NCBI GenBank assembly: GCA_964562175.1
Contig: CAZLRV010000001.1
Location: 1 to 64,000, forward strand
Reading direction: 5' to 3'
Source of the DNA: CAZCJU01 sp964562175
GTDB lineage: Bacteria; Bacillota; Clostridia; Oscillospirales; CAG-272
Length of the DNA stretch: 64,000 nucleotides
Shown here: positions 41,482 to 51,184 of the stretch, one piece after another
Position numbering within the stretch: the first letter of the stretch is position 1
Layout of the letters: each line of letters opens with the position of its first letter
Notes under the pieces: model-generated
Database searches by the model: none
Seen by the model: the letters and a program-made list of their open reading frames with translations, nothing else
Told to the model about the DNA's origin: nothing
Program-made: the position numbers and the translations under genes

Positions 41482-42120
41482 ATGAGCTGTAAACACATTT
41501 TTTTCGACCTTGACGGCACACTTACCGATCCGGAGGAGGGCATAACGTCCTCCGTCGCATATGCTCTTGCGGCATTCGGAATAGAATCGAACAGAAGCGA
41601 GCTTCGAAAATTCATAGGCCCGCCCTTGCTTGAGGCATTTATGGAATATTACGGATTTTCACGCAACGATGCAGGGCTTGCCGTTAAAAAATTCAGAGAA
41701 TACTTCACCGAGTATGGAATATTTCAAAATCGTCTTTATCCGGGAATAACTACGTTGCTCAGCCGCCTCGGCGAGCTTGGCATACGCTCGTACATTGCCA
41801 CGTCAAAGCCGGAGGTCTTTGCAAAAAAAATCGTCGAGCATTTTGAGTTGGGCAGCTATTTAAGCGGAATATTCGGCAGTGAGCTTGACGGTTCTCGCAC
41901 AAAAAAAGGTGAGGTTATTCGCTACGCCTTAGAGCAAACGGGGCTTTCGTCAAACGAGGTAATAATGGTCGGCGACCGTGAGCATGACGTGATCGGTGCG
42001 ACGGAAAACGGGCTTAAATGCATTGGTGTACTCTACGGGCACGCCTCAGACGGCGAGCTTGAGCGTGTCGGGGCAAGCTGTCTTATCTCAAATCCTTTGC
42101 AGTTGCTTGAAGTAATATAA
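41482..42120 (+). CDS. HAD-superfamily phosphatase (phosphoglycolate phosphatase-like)
   Basis: A 212-residue HAD hydrolase with all four motifs: FFDLDGTLTD (motif I, nucleophile and acid Asp), YIATSKP (motif II), Lys near 142 (motif III) and VMVGDREHDVIGA (motif IV). A helical type C1 cap lies between motifs I and II. It is closest to Gph/PpaX-type phosphatases acting on small phosphomonoesters. It has its own promoter and stands alone on the plus strand. The exact substrate cannot be told. Confidence 0.9.
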   Translation: MSCKHIFFDLDGTLTDPEEGITSSVAYALAAFGIESNRSELRKFIGPPLLEAFMEYYGFSRNDAGLAVKKFREYFTEYGIFQNRLYPGITTLLSRLGELGIRSYIATSKPEVFAKKIVEHFELGSYLSGIFGSELDGSRTKKGEVIRYALEQTGLSSNEVIMVGDREHDVIGATENGLKCIGVLYGHASDGELERVGASCLISNPLQLLEVI

Positions 42121-42201
42121 GTCCCGGCTCTGAATTTGCGTATTGTTTGGTGCATTAAGAAAAAAATCTCAAACAAATAAAATATTTTTGCTTAAAAGGT
42201 C

Positions 42202-42230
42202 TTGACAAATGGCGATTTATCTGCTATAAT
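42202..42230 (+). promoter_or_regulatory. tRNA-Thr promoter
   Basis: Consensus TTGACA (42202-42207) and consensus TATAAT (42225-42230) with a 17-bp spacer, just before the tRNA gene. Confidence 0.9.
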
Positions 42231-42241
42231 ATCATAAGTAA

Positions 42242-42317
42242 GCTGCTATGGCTCAGCTGGCAGAGCACATCCTTGGTAAGGATGAGGTCATCAGTTCGAC
42301 TCTGATTAGCAGCTCCA
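42242..42317 (+). tRNA. tRNA-Thr (anticodon GGT)
   Basis: Full cloverleaf: acceptor GCTGCTA/TAGCAGC, D-arm GCTC/GAGC, anticodon stem CATCC/GGATG with loop TTGGTAA (anticodon GGT), T-arm ATCAG/CTGAT with TTCGACT loop. The discriminator is T42314 and the CCA end is encoded (42315-42317). It has its own promoter and terminator. Confidence 0.97.
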
Positions 42318-42352
42318 AGTCCTCACACTCTTGTGTGAGGACTTTCTTTTTT
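42318..42352 (+). terminator. tRNA-Thr terminator
   Basis: AGTCCTCACAC (42318-42328) pairs perfectly with GTGTGAGGACT (42333-42343), followed by TTCTTTTTT. Confidence 0.93.
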
Positions 42353-42364
42353 CCTAAAGAATTC

Positions 42365-42399
42365 AAAGACCGCGGCAAATAAATGCCGCGGTCTTTTTT
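42365..42399. terminator. Terminator of the importer locus, possibly bidirectional
   Basis: AAAGACCGCGGCA (42365-42377) and TGCCGCGGTCTTT (42384-42396) form a long GC-rich stem. The T-run is strong on the plus strand and present (CTTT) on the minus strand, where it would end the ABC permease operon. Confidence 0.88.
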
Positions 42400-42430
42400 G
42401 CTGCGGTCAAGCCGCAACGATTCGATTTCA

Positions 42431-43486
42431 TTAACCGGTAATACCGGAACGCTCGATACCTTGGATAAGATATCTCTGACAGAACAGATACATTATAACA
42501 AGCGGAAGTATTATAAGCAAGCCGCAGGTATTTCTTATAGCCGCATTGTACAGGTTTGTATCCGTACCGCTCATACCGTCAAGTGACGGAGGTATTGCGA
42601 CTATGCTTCTCATCAGATAAATGCTTTCCTTCGTGAAGAACAGGTTCGTGTAGAAGCTGTCCGTCCATTGCCATGAGAACGCGAATACGAATATCGTTAT
42701 CATCATAGGAACGGAAAGGGGCAATATTATCGTAAAGAAGGTGTGGAACGTATCCGAGCCGTCAACATACGCACTTTCCTCAAGCTCATCGGGAACGCCT
42801 TTATAGAACTGTCTCATCATGAATATGTACAGACCGTTCTTAAAGCCAAGACCGGTGATGGAAAGCAGTATCAAGGGCCAGAATGTATTCGTCAAGTTTA
42901 TTGAGGTAACACCGTTGGTAATATTAAATGTCGGAAGGAAGCCACCGCCCAAGAAGTTTATTATATCGAGTACATCGAAATATCTGAACTTCATGAACAT
43001 TGACAGCTGCAGTGTTTGGTGAGGCACTATCATTGAAAACAGTACCAGGGCAAACAGTATCTTACTGCCTCTGAACTTAAACTTTGCAAATCCGTATCCG
43101 ATGATAGCGCAGATGAATGTTTGCAGTACCGCACACACTGCGGAAAGGAGCAATGTTCTGGCAAAAGCTTCAAAATAATGGTTCTCAAGGAAGATATACT
43201 TATATATATCAAGTGTCGGAGCCTTCGGTATATATTTAACCGTCGAGTCGATTATATCCGAGGGGGACATAAACGACGAAGCTATTTTAGTAAAGAACGG
43301 GAACAGAATTACGTAGGAAACGCCTACCAGAAGAACGAAGCGGAACACGGTAAATACGAGCTTCTGCAAGAAGAAGAACGTCAGATACTTTGCCTTCATT
43401 CTCTGCCAAAACGGAGTTCTGTCAAAATCGACCTTGATCGATTTTTTCGTTTCTTTCTTTATTTTTGCAGTTGAATCAGCGTTCAT
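42431..43486 (-). CDS. Sugar ABC transporter permease, MalG type (pair 1)
   Basis: A 351-residue permease with about six membrane helices and the ATPase-contacting EAA loop (ESAYVDGSDTFHTFFTIILP near residue 255) of carbohydrate importers. An unusually long cytosolic N-terminus (about 45 residues) precedes helix one. Start is ATG 43486 after AAGGAGG, not the GTG 18 bp upstream. It is the last gene of the importer locus and pairs with the MalF-type permease directly upstream (10-bp gap). No ATPase gene is nearby, so a shared MsmX-like ATPase is presumed. Confidence 0.92.
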   Translation of the reverse strand: MNADSTAKIKKETKKSIKVDFDRTPFWQRMKAKYLTFFFLQKLVFTVFRFVLLVGVSYVILFPFFTKIASSFMSPSDIIDSTVKYIPKAPTLDIYKYIFLENHYFEAFARTLLLSAVCAVLQTFICAIIGYGFAKFKFRGSKILFALVLFSMIVPHQTLQLSMFMKFRYFDVLDIINFLGGGFLPTFNITNGVTSINLTNTFWPLILLSITGLGFKNGLYIFMMRQFYKGVPDELEESAYVDGSDTFHTFFTIILPLSVPMMITIFVFAFSWQWTDSFYTNLFFTKESIYLMRSIVAIPPSLDGMSGTDTNLYNAAIRNTCGLLIILPLVIMYLFCQRYLIQGIERSGITG

Positions 43487-43496
43487 TTTATCCTCC

Positions 43497-44474
43497 TTAA
43501 TCACGTCTCTGATAGAACACGAATGTGGACATCAACGCGCCGATAACGGATATTATCAGTATAACGAACAGGAAGTAGATCCACGCCATAGCCGAGGAAA
43601 GAACGTCTCCTCCGTTAGGATCGTTATATTTCGTGTTAATATAGGTCATGACTGTGTTCGTAGATGCCGTAAACGAGTCGATTATCGTATAGATCGTATT
43701 AACGAGTATCATCGGGCTTATCATCGGGAAGGTTATCTTCCAGAAGGTCTCCCATGCACTTGCACCCTCTATACTGCACGATTCATATATTGCCGGCGAG
43801 ATCGATTGCAGACCTGCCAAGAATATAAGCATCTGAACACCGGAGCGGTTTACGATATTGTAAATGTTGTTTATCAGCTGAATTACGTAGTCGACGATCT
43901 CGGTACCTATCTTCATATTTGAGAACAGGAACTTCAGATCGACCGCCGATACTATCTCGGCAACACCGCCGCCGTTTGAAGCACCGGTGTTTATAGAGGA
44001 CTCCGTATCATTCATGTAGGAGAGCAGCGAGTTTCCGACGTCTATCTGCGATACAAGACCCGTCGATATAATAACAGGTACGAAGAATATCGCACGGAAC
44101 GCCGCACGTCCTATCATCTTCTGGTTAAGAAGCACCGCTATAAAGAGCGAGAATATTACTATTGACGGTATATCCAAGATCAGCTGTTGGATACCTGCCG
44201 TAAGTATCTGAACGAATGAGGTATCAACGAACAGGGCATCCGAGTAGTTCTCAAGTCCGACAAACACGAGCTGGTAGCCGTCTGCGGATCTTTCAATTGC
44301 CGTAAAGCTGTATATAATGGATTGAGCAACTATCGGCAAATAGATCACTATAAAACCGATTATGAACGGCAAGACGAAAAGATAACCTTTTCTTGCTTTC
44401 TTTCTGTCAAGTGATGCGATCTTTCTCCTTTTCGGAGCATTTGTCATCATGCTTGCATCAGCACCCTTATTCAT
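43497..44474 (-). CDS. Sugar ABC transporter permease, MalF type (pair 1)
   Basis: A 325-residue membrane protein with about six helices and the EAA loop ESCSIEGASAWETFWKITFP. An insertion of roughly 60 residues between helices, containing a hydrophilic Ser/Asn/Gly-rich stretch (around residues 155-185), is longer than in typical MalF-type permeases and may be a periplasm-side loop. Its ATG shares one base with the DUF5696 stop (TAATG), indicating coupled translation. Substrate unknown. Confidence 0.9.
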   Translation of the reverse strand: MNKGADASMMTNAPKRRKIASLDRKKARKGYLFVLPFIIGFIVIYLPIVAQSIIYSFTAIERSADGYQLVFVGLENYSDALFVDTSFVQILTAGIQQLILDIPSIVIFSLFIAVLLNQKMIGRAAFRAIFFVPVIISTGLVSQIDVGNSLLSYMNDTESSINTGASNGGGVAEIVSAVDLKFLFSNMKIGTEIVDYVIQLINNIYNIVNRSGVQMLIFLAGLQSISPAIYESCSIEGASAWETFWKITFPMISPMILVNTIYTIIDSFTASTNTVMTYINTKYNDPNGGDVLSSAMAWIYFLFVILIISVIGALMSTFVFYQRRD

Positions 44475-47400
44475 TAGTTTTTACCTCCTTCCGCTATTAC
44501 TGCAAAGTCGAGAGCGTCTATCTCAACGCCGTCAACGTTTACCTTATAGTTATTATAGTTGAGTATGAACGTTTTACCGCCCTCATACGTAACCTTAACT
44601 ATTTTTCCGTTATCAACTATATTGTCTGTGTCGATCTCTTCCTCATCGTCCTTCTTGTCACCTTCGGGAGTGTCCGGCGTGGGAGTCTCGGTATCGGGCT
44701 TATCGGTAGTCGGTGCATCCGTAACCGTAGCGTCCTCGGTGGGGGTATTATCATCGGCGGGAGCGGTCGTTTCCGTGCTCTCCGTCTTCTTAGCCTCCTC
44801 TTCGGCTCTGCTGCTTTCCTCTTGCTCCTGTCTGAGCTTATCCGCTTCGGCTTGAGCAAGCTCCTCTGCCGTGAGAACTCTTATACCGCTTATAAATTCG
44901 TGGTCGATAATGAGCTTATCCTGAACATCCGAAAGTGCTTCGTTAAGGCGGTTATAGTCATCGTACATATTACTTTCAGCCCATATCCGGAAGTTTACGG
45001 AGTAGTACTTTTGGAGCAAATAATTCTCCTTAAGCTTATCCGTATTCTGATATGCAAGCACGAAGTACATTGACGAACCGTTTTCAATTGCTTTGAGCAG
45101 CTCGTAATCGATATCGCCCGCCATATTGAGTGCCTCGCCCGTGAAGTTCACATATCCGTGCAGTACCATTCCGTAGAAAGGTATTGCCTGACTTGAACGC
45201 AGGAATTGGCTGGAATCGAGCGGCACTTCAAGTATATAGTCAACGTACGGCAATACATATGAGTTACCGCCGCTTACCATTACGGAGCCGTAGTCATTCT
45301 TCATTTTTTCAAGGAGCTGTGTTACAAATTCCTTGGAGTTCTCTCTGTTGTACGGGTCCTTCTTGTCAAAGTCGGAGTTAAGATCCGATCCGAGCGTTGC
45401 GGAAGAAATACCCGTGGGCTTATACTTCAACAGCTTCGGCGACATCTTGTCGTAGAAGTATTCGAACACCGAGGGAGAAATGGGATCGTAGAAGGTATTT
45501 GAGAAAGTCTGGAATGCGGGATCGTATTCACGCTTTGAAATGTAGCGGTTATCCATCGTCTTTACGGCGTGCTTCTTATAGCTGAAGCCGTCAAAGTTTG
45601 CAACGGCACCGACGTATGAGAAGTCGAAATCGGGGTATACGCCCACATTGTTTGCATTGGCGTATTCCATCAGTTCCTCAAAGCCGCTTGCACCGCCGAC
45701 AGATTTTTCCCACTTAAGCTTATAGGGAACGGTCGAGGTCATACCGCCGTTTGCAAAGCCGTTGAGCTTATACGTTACATTGGTTATTCCCGCCGTCTTA
45801 AGAGCCTCGTTCATCGACTGAATGTCGTCGAACGTAGTCAAGGGAAGCTTAACCGTTACGGGGACACTGAGTATTCTCTTTGTGGAGGTTATTGCACCCA
45901 GCGTTTCGATTATAAGCGGAATATCTTCATTTACTTCCTCTGCGGTAAATCTTGACAGAATATTATTTTCTTCAAAATAATCTCTGCAGGCGTTTACCAT
46001 ACCCATATAATTTGCCTTGTAGTATGTATCCGCAAAATCCGTGTCCTTTGTCAAGGGAGTGAATCCGACTCCCTCCTCCTCGCCGTCCTCGCCGTCTTTC
46101 TTCTCGGTGGTGGGATTCTTCAGATACTCAATGTATTCCTCTGCCTTCGTTTCATCCGTCAGCATATAATACTTTATTGTGTAATTGCCGGTGTATTTTC
46201 TCTTCGAGGTTACCGTCCACATCATATTGGAGCCGGCACTCGATGCGTCGGAAAGGTTGTATTTGTCGGTAGGTCTGGGATAGAACGTCGTGTATATGGA
46301 TGCGTAGTCATGCTCCGCACCGCCGCTTGTCGTCATTATATCGGCAAGTGAGGCACCCTCGGTAAGGATGGCGAAATAGCCTTTGTCCTCTTTGTTTATA
46401 TCCTTTTGCGATACATCCATTGTGGTAATGAGCTGACCCCATGAATCACGGTAAACCATATCTTCAGGAGCTTCGTTTTCGCTTACCACGTTGCCGTCCT
46501 TATCACAATACTTCATCTCGTTGAGCTTCTTTGTTGCGCAAAGCTCGCCCTCGGCATTGTAATATTTTCCGTCTTCGGGAAGTGTGCTCGTTGCTTTTTT
46601 GAGCGTGCCGGTGGGCTTGCCGCTTGAATCGGGCAGATCGAGATAGAATATGCCGTTCTCGGGTATAGAGTCAATTGCGTTATTGTTCTCGTCGTATGCC
46701 TTTACCGTTGTTCCGTCGGGTATGATACCGGGTGTCATCCATACCAGCTCGCCCTTTGAGTTGTAAAGCTCACGGTTTATACGGCTTACGGCAACTATCG
46801 ACTTATTCAACTGACCTTCGGGTGTAAACCAGCCCTCAAGCATCTCGTTTCTGAGTATCGGCTCGCCGCTTTCGGTATAATAATACTTACGGTCTACCGT
46901 AACGAGTGCAAATTTCTCGTCGTATATGTTCTCAACTATTCCGTATATGGGAAGTCTTATCGTTTGTCTGTGCTTAGGCTCATTGGTATGGTATGCGAAG
47001 TCCTGACCGTAAACCTTTGATTTTATGTTTACGCTCGTTGAGCTTGATGCCATATCCTCGAATCTCGTAAGCGTACCGGAGCCGTCGGGCATAAGGGTGT
47101 AGCCCTTATATTCTTTGTAGTTACCTGCGCCGAAGAAAGGCAGCAGTGTAACAGAGGTAAGCTTATAGCTCGACTCGTCAAAGCTTATGCTGTTTGCCGC
47201 AAGCGTTGCGGAAACACCGGTCGTCTCGAGCTTATACTCTATTGCCATTCTGAACAGAGGCGGAGCGGTTGCCGTTACCGTATACTCTGTGAGGTCGTGG
47301 TCGTATTCCATTTCCTCATATGTGTATTCGGGAACATATTTTTTGATTATCGCCTCAAGCTCGTTATACTCTCTCTCTTTAGTATCCGAGCCTATTACGT

Positions 47401-48127
47401 AAACCGCATATTTTTTTGTTATCGGGAACTGCAAATAGAGGTCGTTTCTCGCTTTTTCATCTTTGTAGAGGTCAAGCGATGCGTCTTTCAGTACATAGAA
47501 CGCTTCGAATTTTGTCAGCTCGTAGGCGGATGCGCTTGCCTTTATCTTGGGAAGCAGTACCGTTTCGTAACGCTCCTTGGTTATCATACGGGGTACGAGC
47601 TTTCTCGTTTCCGTTCTACCCATGGCGTACTCAACACGCAATCCGTCTTTTATGTTCTTAACGGTTATCTGATCTCTCAGTGCCGCCTCGGTATAGCTGA
47701 AATACTCCTGCGATTTGCCGTCGCCCGTTTCAAAAAGCACTATCAACTGCGAAAGAAGCTCTTCCTTGGTATCATCCGAGCTTTTTGTCGTTGCGATATC
47801 GTAAGGATTCGAGAAAAGCGTTTGTCCCGTTCTCTTATCCAAAAGCGCTATTTCGCCCGTTTTTGAGAACGAATAAAGCTGAAAATTATCGTTTTCAACT
47901 CTCAGGGTCATCGACTTTATTTTTTCCTCGGCTGTCTTATACTCTATTTTCGTATAGTCGATATCCGTACCCGTCTCGGTCTCTTCTTCCCCGTCCGGCT
48001 TTTCTCCTCCGGTCTCGGTCGATGTGTCCTCGCCGTCGGCACTTACGTTTACCGATGCAAACGAGCTGAACGTACCCGCAAACAACAAGAAAGCAAGTAG
48101 AAGGGATGCAATTCTCTTAATTTTCAT
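44474..48127 (-). CDS. DUF5696 secreted protein of the importer locus
   Basis: A 1217-residue extracellular protein. It has a signal peptide with likely cleavage near FASVNVSA, an acidic stretch, then a long alpha/beta region that resembles DUF5696 proteins. The layout suggests a beta-sandwich followed by a TIM-barrel-like glycosidase-type fold (the NVGVYPDFDFSYVGA and ETLGAITSTKRIL segments). A Thr/Pro/Asp/Glu-rich low-complexity linker (about 1100-1170) and a small C-terminal domain end it. Start is ATG 48127 with TAGGAGG upstream; an earlier in-frame start at 48355 would overlap the preceding gene. No catalytic residues can be named. It lies between the two permease pairs and is likely involved in glycan binding or processing. 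Confidence 0.75.
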   Translation of the reverse strand: MKIKRIASLLLAFLLFAGTFSSFASVNVSADGEDTSTETGGEKPDGEEETETGTDIDYTKIEYKTAEEKIKSMTLRVENDNFQLYSFSKTGEIALLDKRTGQTLFSNPYDIATTKSSDDTKEELLSQLIVLFETGDGKSQEYFSYTEAALRDQITVKNIKDGLRVEYAMGRTETRKLVPRMITKERYETVLLPKIKASASAYELTKFEAFYVLKDASLDLYKDEKARNDLYLQFPITKKYAVYVIGSDTKEREYNELEAIIKKYVPEYTYEEMEYDHDLTEYTVTATAPPLFRMAIEYKLETTGVSATLAANSISFDESSYKLTSVTLLPFFGAGNYKEYKGYTLMPDGSGTLTRFEDMASSSTSVNIKSKVYGQDFAYHTNEPKHRQTIRLPIYGIVENIYDEKFALVTVDRKYYYTESGEPILRNEMLEGWFTPEGQLNKSIVAVSRINRELYNSKGELVWMTPGIIPDGTTVKAYDENNNAIDSIPENGIFYLDLPDSSGKPTGTLKKATSTLPEDGKYYNAEGELCATKKLNEMKYCDKDGNVVSENEAPEDMVYRDSWGQLITTMDVSQKDINKEDKGYFAILTEGASLADIMTTSGGAEHDYASIYTTFYPRPTDKYNLSDASSAGSNMMWTVTSKRKYTGNYTIKYYMLTDETKAEEYIEYLKNPTTEKKDGEDGEEEGVGFTPLTKDTDFADTYYKANYMGMVNACRDYFEENNILSRFTAEEVNEDIPLIIETLGAITSTKRILSVPVTVKLPLTTFDDIQSMNEALKTAGITNVTYKLNGFANGGMTSTVPYKLKWEKSVGGASGFEELMEYANANNVGVYPDFDFSYVGAVANFDGFSYKKHAVKTMDNRYISKREYDPAFQTFSNTFYDPISPSVFEYFYDKMSPKLLKYKPTGISSATLGSDLNSDFDKKDPYNRENSKEFVTQLLEKMKNDYGSVMVSGGNSYVLPYVDYILEVPLDSSQFLRSSQAIPFYGMVLHGYVNFTGEALNMAGDIDYELLKAIENGSSMYFVLAYQNTDKLKENYLLQKYYSVNFRIWAESNMYDDYNRLNEALSDVQDKLIIDHEFISGIRVLTAEELAQAEADKLRQEQEESSRAEEEAKKTESTETTAPADDNTPTEDATVTDAPTTDKPDTETPTPDTPEGDKKDDEEEIDTDNIVDNGKIVKVTYEGGKTFILNYNNYKVNVDGVEIDALDFAVIAEGGKN

Positions 48128-48153
48128 TATTTGTTTCCTCCTATCTTTCATAT

Positions 48154-50298
48154 TTACAAGCGGTACGATATTTCGACGACGATACTCGTCACCATACCGA
48201 CCATCTTCTGAATCAGACTCGAGAAGAGCAGGGCTATAAACATTATAAATGCCATGCCGACTATGGAGCTTAATGCGATAATGAAGTTCTTTCCGAGACT
48301 GTAATCGTGTGTTACCATAGTACCGAAGAACAGAAGCAAGCCTACCCATACCCACATAAGTGTTGTAAGAAGTGTTATGATCTGTTTTTCGTTAAGGGTG
48401 AATATGTTTGTAAGCAATGTCGTCGGTATGAGAAGCAGGGGGATCGGAACAAGTGAATAGCAGGTTGCTATAAAGATGTCCTTAAAGCTGCCCTCGCCCT
48501 CGAACAATGTCGTCAAGCACCAGTTTGAGATACACCAGAGCAATATCGGTACAACAAGTGAAAGCACCTGTGTGAATATGCTCGAATATCCGCCTTGAGG
48601 ATTGAACAGATAAGCCGTACCTATGCTGTTATAGAAGAACGCCAGCACCGCTATTACCAAGAAGGTTATCGCACCTCTTACAGAGCCGCGCTTTTCGTGT
48701 TTAAGATCCCAGAAGCCGTCGAACGGGTGCATCATAAGGTGGAATGCGAATATAACTTCCTCCCAATACGTGCGTTTTCCGGGCTTAACAGCCACTTCCT
48801 TGTTTTTCTTGCCCGCATACTTGAAGAAGAAATACAGTGCAAGAACGACTACTACGATCACAAGCGGAACGACTAAGATATATTTCTTAACCCATTCCTG
48901 TCTGTAATACTTAAATGCGTTTGAATAGTTTTCCGTATCGTAAGCCGCCTCGTATTTTTCCATAGCCTCGGCATACTTACCTTGTCTGAAGTAAGCCTTA
49001 CCTATTCCGACATATGCGGCATCGAAGTTGTTGTTTCTCTTCAGTATCTCGTTCCAGTCTTCCTCTGCCTTATCGTATTCACGGTTACGCTGATTAGCTA
49101 TAGCGTTTATCAGCGTATCGCCGTACTGAGTACGCTTCATGACCGTGATAGAATTATTGTTTGAGTCAAGCAAGAGCATATCATCGCCCATATAGCACAT
49201 GGCTTTAAGCTTTTCTTGACCGAAGTTACCTATCTGGTCACCGTTATCACCGAAGACGAACAGAAGTCTGCCGTCCTCATCATAAGTAAATACCTTTGAA
49301 CGCTTTGTATCTACTATGCTCCACGTGCCTTCCGGTCCGAGTGCAACATCGACTATGGTCGAAGGTCCCGATATCGTGTTTGCGCTTCCCGCACTATTAT
49401 CGACCGATACCTCGCCCGACGGCGGCCAGAAGCCTGTACGGCTCATTATCTCGTCACCGGCGGAGTTCATTTTCTTTACCGGGGCGTAGTCACCGGATTT
49501 TGATTTTGAGGTTATCGCATTTTGCTGTGCGGCTGCATCGATAGACGAAGTCGTAACATATATCAAACCACCGGCATCTATCGTAATGTTGTTATACTCC
49601 GTCGAGGTAACTACCTCGCTCTTTTGTCTTTGCTCCTCAGTTTGGAACTGTCTCCAGAACACATCCCATGCGGAAAGCGAAGATTTCTGAGCGCCTATAA
49701 AGCCTTGGAACTCTCCGTCCTTGCCTATCTCTATTATACCTTGATAGGTGGTCTTTGAAACTATGTACATTCTTCCCGAAGCATCGACCGCAAGGGCGAT
49801 AGGCGTAAACATATCGTCAACGTCTATTTCCTTTGATTCGGGAGCTTCGACTTTCCATGCGAATTTGCCTTCTTTGTCGAAAACGACTATACGGGCGTTG
49901 TCCGTATCGGCAACATATATGTTATCGTCGTTTACAAATACGCCGTTGGGGTTTGCAAGTGAGTCGTCAACGCCGTACTCATTTACAAACTCGCTTATTT
50001 CGAATCTGTATTTGAATCTGTTATTGAGAACAACTATTCTGTTATTCGTCGCATCTGCGATATATACGTTCTTTTTCGAGTCAACCGTGATATCGGTAGG
50101 TGCGCCGAGTGCCTTTGTTAAGCCTATGGTTGTGCTTGTTACGACCTCGGAGGGAACGTATGCATCGGGCGAGTCCATATACCAGCCGTCAATCGAATAC
50201 GTGTATGTGCTGTAGGAATAATAAGCTTGAGGGAGTAGAGGCGTGAGCATGAAGATCAAGCAAAACGAGAGGGATAATATTCTATATAATTTTTTCAT
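48154..50298 (-). CDS. NHL-repeat/TPR/Yip1 membrane protein
   Basis: A 714-residue protein: signal peptide, a six-bladed NHL-type beta-propeller (about 55-390) with repeats such as PTDITVDSKKNVYIADATNN and PNGVFVNDDNIYVADTDN, then a TPR pair (about 405-470, PFDAAYVGIGKAYFRQGKYA type). One membrane helix follows near 480-500, then a Yip1-like domain with four to five helices (about 515-700). The propeller and TPR are predicted outside the membrane. Yip1 members occur near ABC importers of this type in Firmicutes. Role unknown; a scaffold for a surface glycan-handling complex is inference. AAGGAGG precedes the ATG. Confidence 0.8.
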   Translation of the reverse strand: MKKLYRILSLSFCLIFMLTPLLPQAYYSYSTYTYSIDGWYMDSPDAYVPSEVVTSTTIGLTKALGAPTDITVDSKKNVYIADATNNRIVVLNNRFKYRFEISEFVNEYGVDDSLANPNGVFVNDDNIYVADTDNARIVVFDKEGKFAWKVEAPESKEIDVDDMFTPIALAVDASGRMYIVSKTTYQGIIEIGKDGEFQGFIGAQKSSLSAWDVFWRQFQTEEQRQKSEVVTSTEYNNITIDAGGLIYVTTSSIDAAAQQNAITSKSKSGDYAPVKKMNSAGDEIMSRTGFWPPSGEVSVDNSAGSANTISGPSTIVDVALGPEGTWSIVDTKRSKVFTYDEDGRLLFVFGDNGDQIGNFGQEKLKAMCYMGDDMLLLDSNNNSITVMKRTQYGDTLINAIANQRNREYDKAEEDWNEILKRNNNFDAAYVGIGKAYFRQGKYAEAMEKYEAAYDTENYSNAFKYYRQEWVKKYILVVPLVIVVVVLALYFFFKYAGKKNKEVAVKPGKRTYWEEVIFAFHLMMHPFDGFWDLKHEKRGSVRGAITFLVIAVLAFFYNSIGTAYLFNPQGGYSSIFTQVLSLVVPILLWCISNWCLTTLFEGEGSFKDIFIATCYSLVPIPLLLIPTTLLTNIFTLNEKQIITLLTTLMWVWVGLLLFFGTMVTHDYSLGKNFIIALSSIVGMAFIMFIALLFSSLIQKMVGMVTSIVVEISYRL

Positions 50299-50310
50299 AT
50301 TATTTCCTCC

Positions 50311-51183
50311 TTAATCCTTCATACCCGAAGCACTCATCGTTTCGATGATATTACTCTGAGAAATTATAAATACGATTATAGGTACTATCATCATTATAAC
50401 AAGTGCCGCAGTACCCGCACCGGCACGTACTATACCGCCGGCGATTATCTGGTTTATGGCATAGTTGAATGTCTTCCATTCCTCCGACCATATATAGATC
50501 GAAGAACCCGTATTCCACAGGCCTTGGAACGAATAAACTATAAGTGTCAGCCATGCGGGCTTAACCATCGGCATAGCTATCGTCCAGAAGACTCTCAGCT
50601 CACTCGCACCGTCAAGTCTTGCCGATTCAAGCACCTGGTCCGATACCGATGACTCCATGAACTGCTTCATCAAGTAAAGACCGAGGGTCGAACAGAATGC
50701 GGGAAGTATAATGGCGAGTATATTATCTATAAGATGCAGATATTTAAACGTAATGAAGTTCGCTATACTCGTGACCGTGGACACGAACATAAGGGACTTA
50801 ACTACCATCTGGAACATTGCTCCGCGACCGGGGAAAGGTATCTTTGCAAGTGCGTAAGCCGCAAGCGAACCGAGTGCAAGGTTACCGAACGTACCGGCTG
50901 CCGTGATAAGCACCGTATTGAATATGTATCTTGAGAACGGAACCCAAGAGGTACTCATCAATTTGAACAGGTCCGAATAGTTATCGAGCGTAGGGCTGAT
51001 AACATAAAATCTCGGAGGGAACAACCACAGCTCGTCAAGAGGCTTGAACGACTGCATGACAACGAAGTACATCGGGATAAACATTATTGTACCGAGTATC
51101 ACCAGCATTGCGGTGATTCCCGCGTCGCCTCCCGCAGAGCGGTTGAGGACGACCTTATGACCTCTAACTCTTAATTTTTTCAT
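50311..51183 (-). CDS. Sugar ABC transporter permease, MalG type (pair 2)
   Basis: A 290-residue permease with about six helices and EAA loop ESARLDGASELRVFWTIAMP. It follows the MalF-type permease with a one-base gap, forming the second permease pair of the locus. Its N-terminus is short, unlike the pair-1 counterpart. Sequence differences in the EAA loops show the two pairs are not recent duplicates. Confidence 0.93.
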   Translation of the reverse strand: MKKLRVRGHKVVLNRSAGGDAGITAMLVILGTIMFIPMYFVVMQSFKPLDELWLFPPRFYVISPTLDNYSDLFKLMSTSWVPFSRYIFNTVLITAAGTFGNLALGSLAAYALAKIPFPGRGAMFQMVVKSLMFVSTVTSIANFITFKYLHLIDNILAIILPAFCSTLGLYLMKQFMESSVSDQVLESARLDGASELRVFWTIAMPMVKPAWLTLIVYSFQGLWNTGSSIYIWSEEWKTFNYAINQIIAGGIVRAGAGTAALVIMMIVPIIVFIISQSNIIETMSASGMKD

Positions 51184-51184
51184 A

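Noticed and set aside
47297..47866. Antisense protein within the DUF5696 gene
   Set aside because: It is a reverse-complement shadow of a well-supported coding frame, with no ribosome binding site or promoter.
48128..48355. N-terminal extension of the DUF5696 protein
   Set aside because: It overlaps the end of the preceding gene and lacks a signal peptide, whereas ATG 48127 has TAGGAGG and a normal signal peptide.
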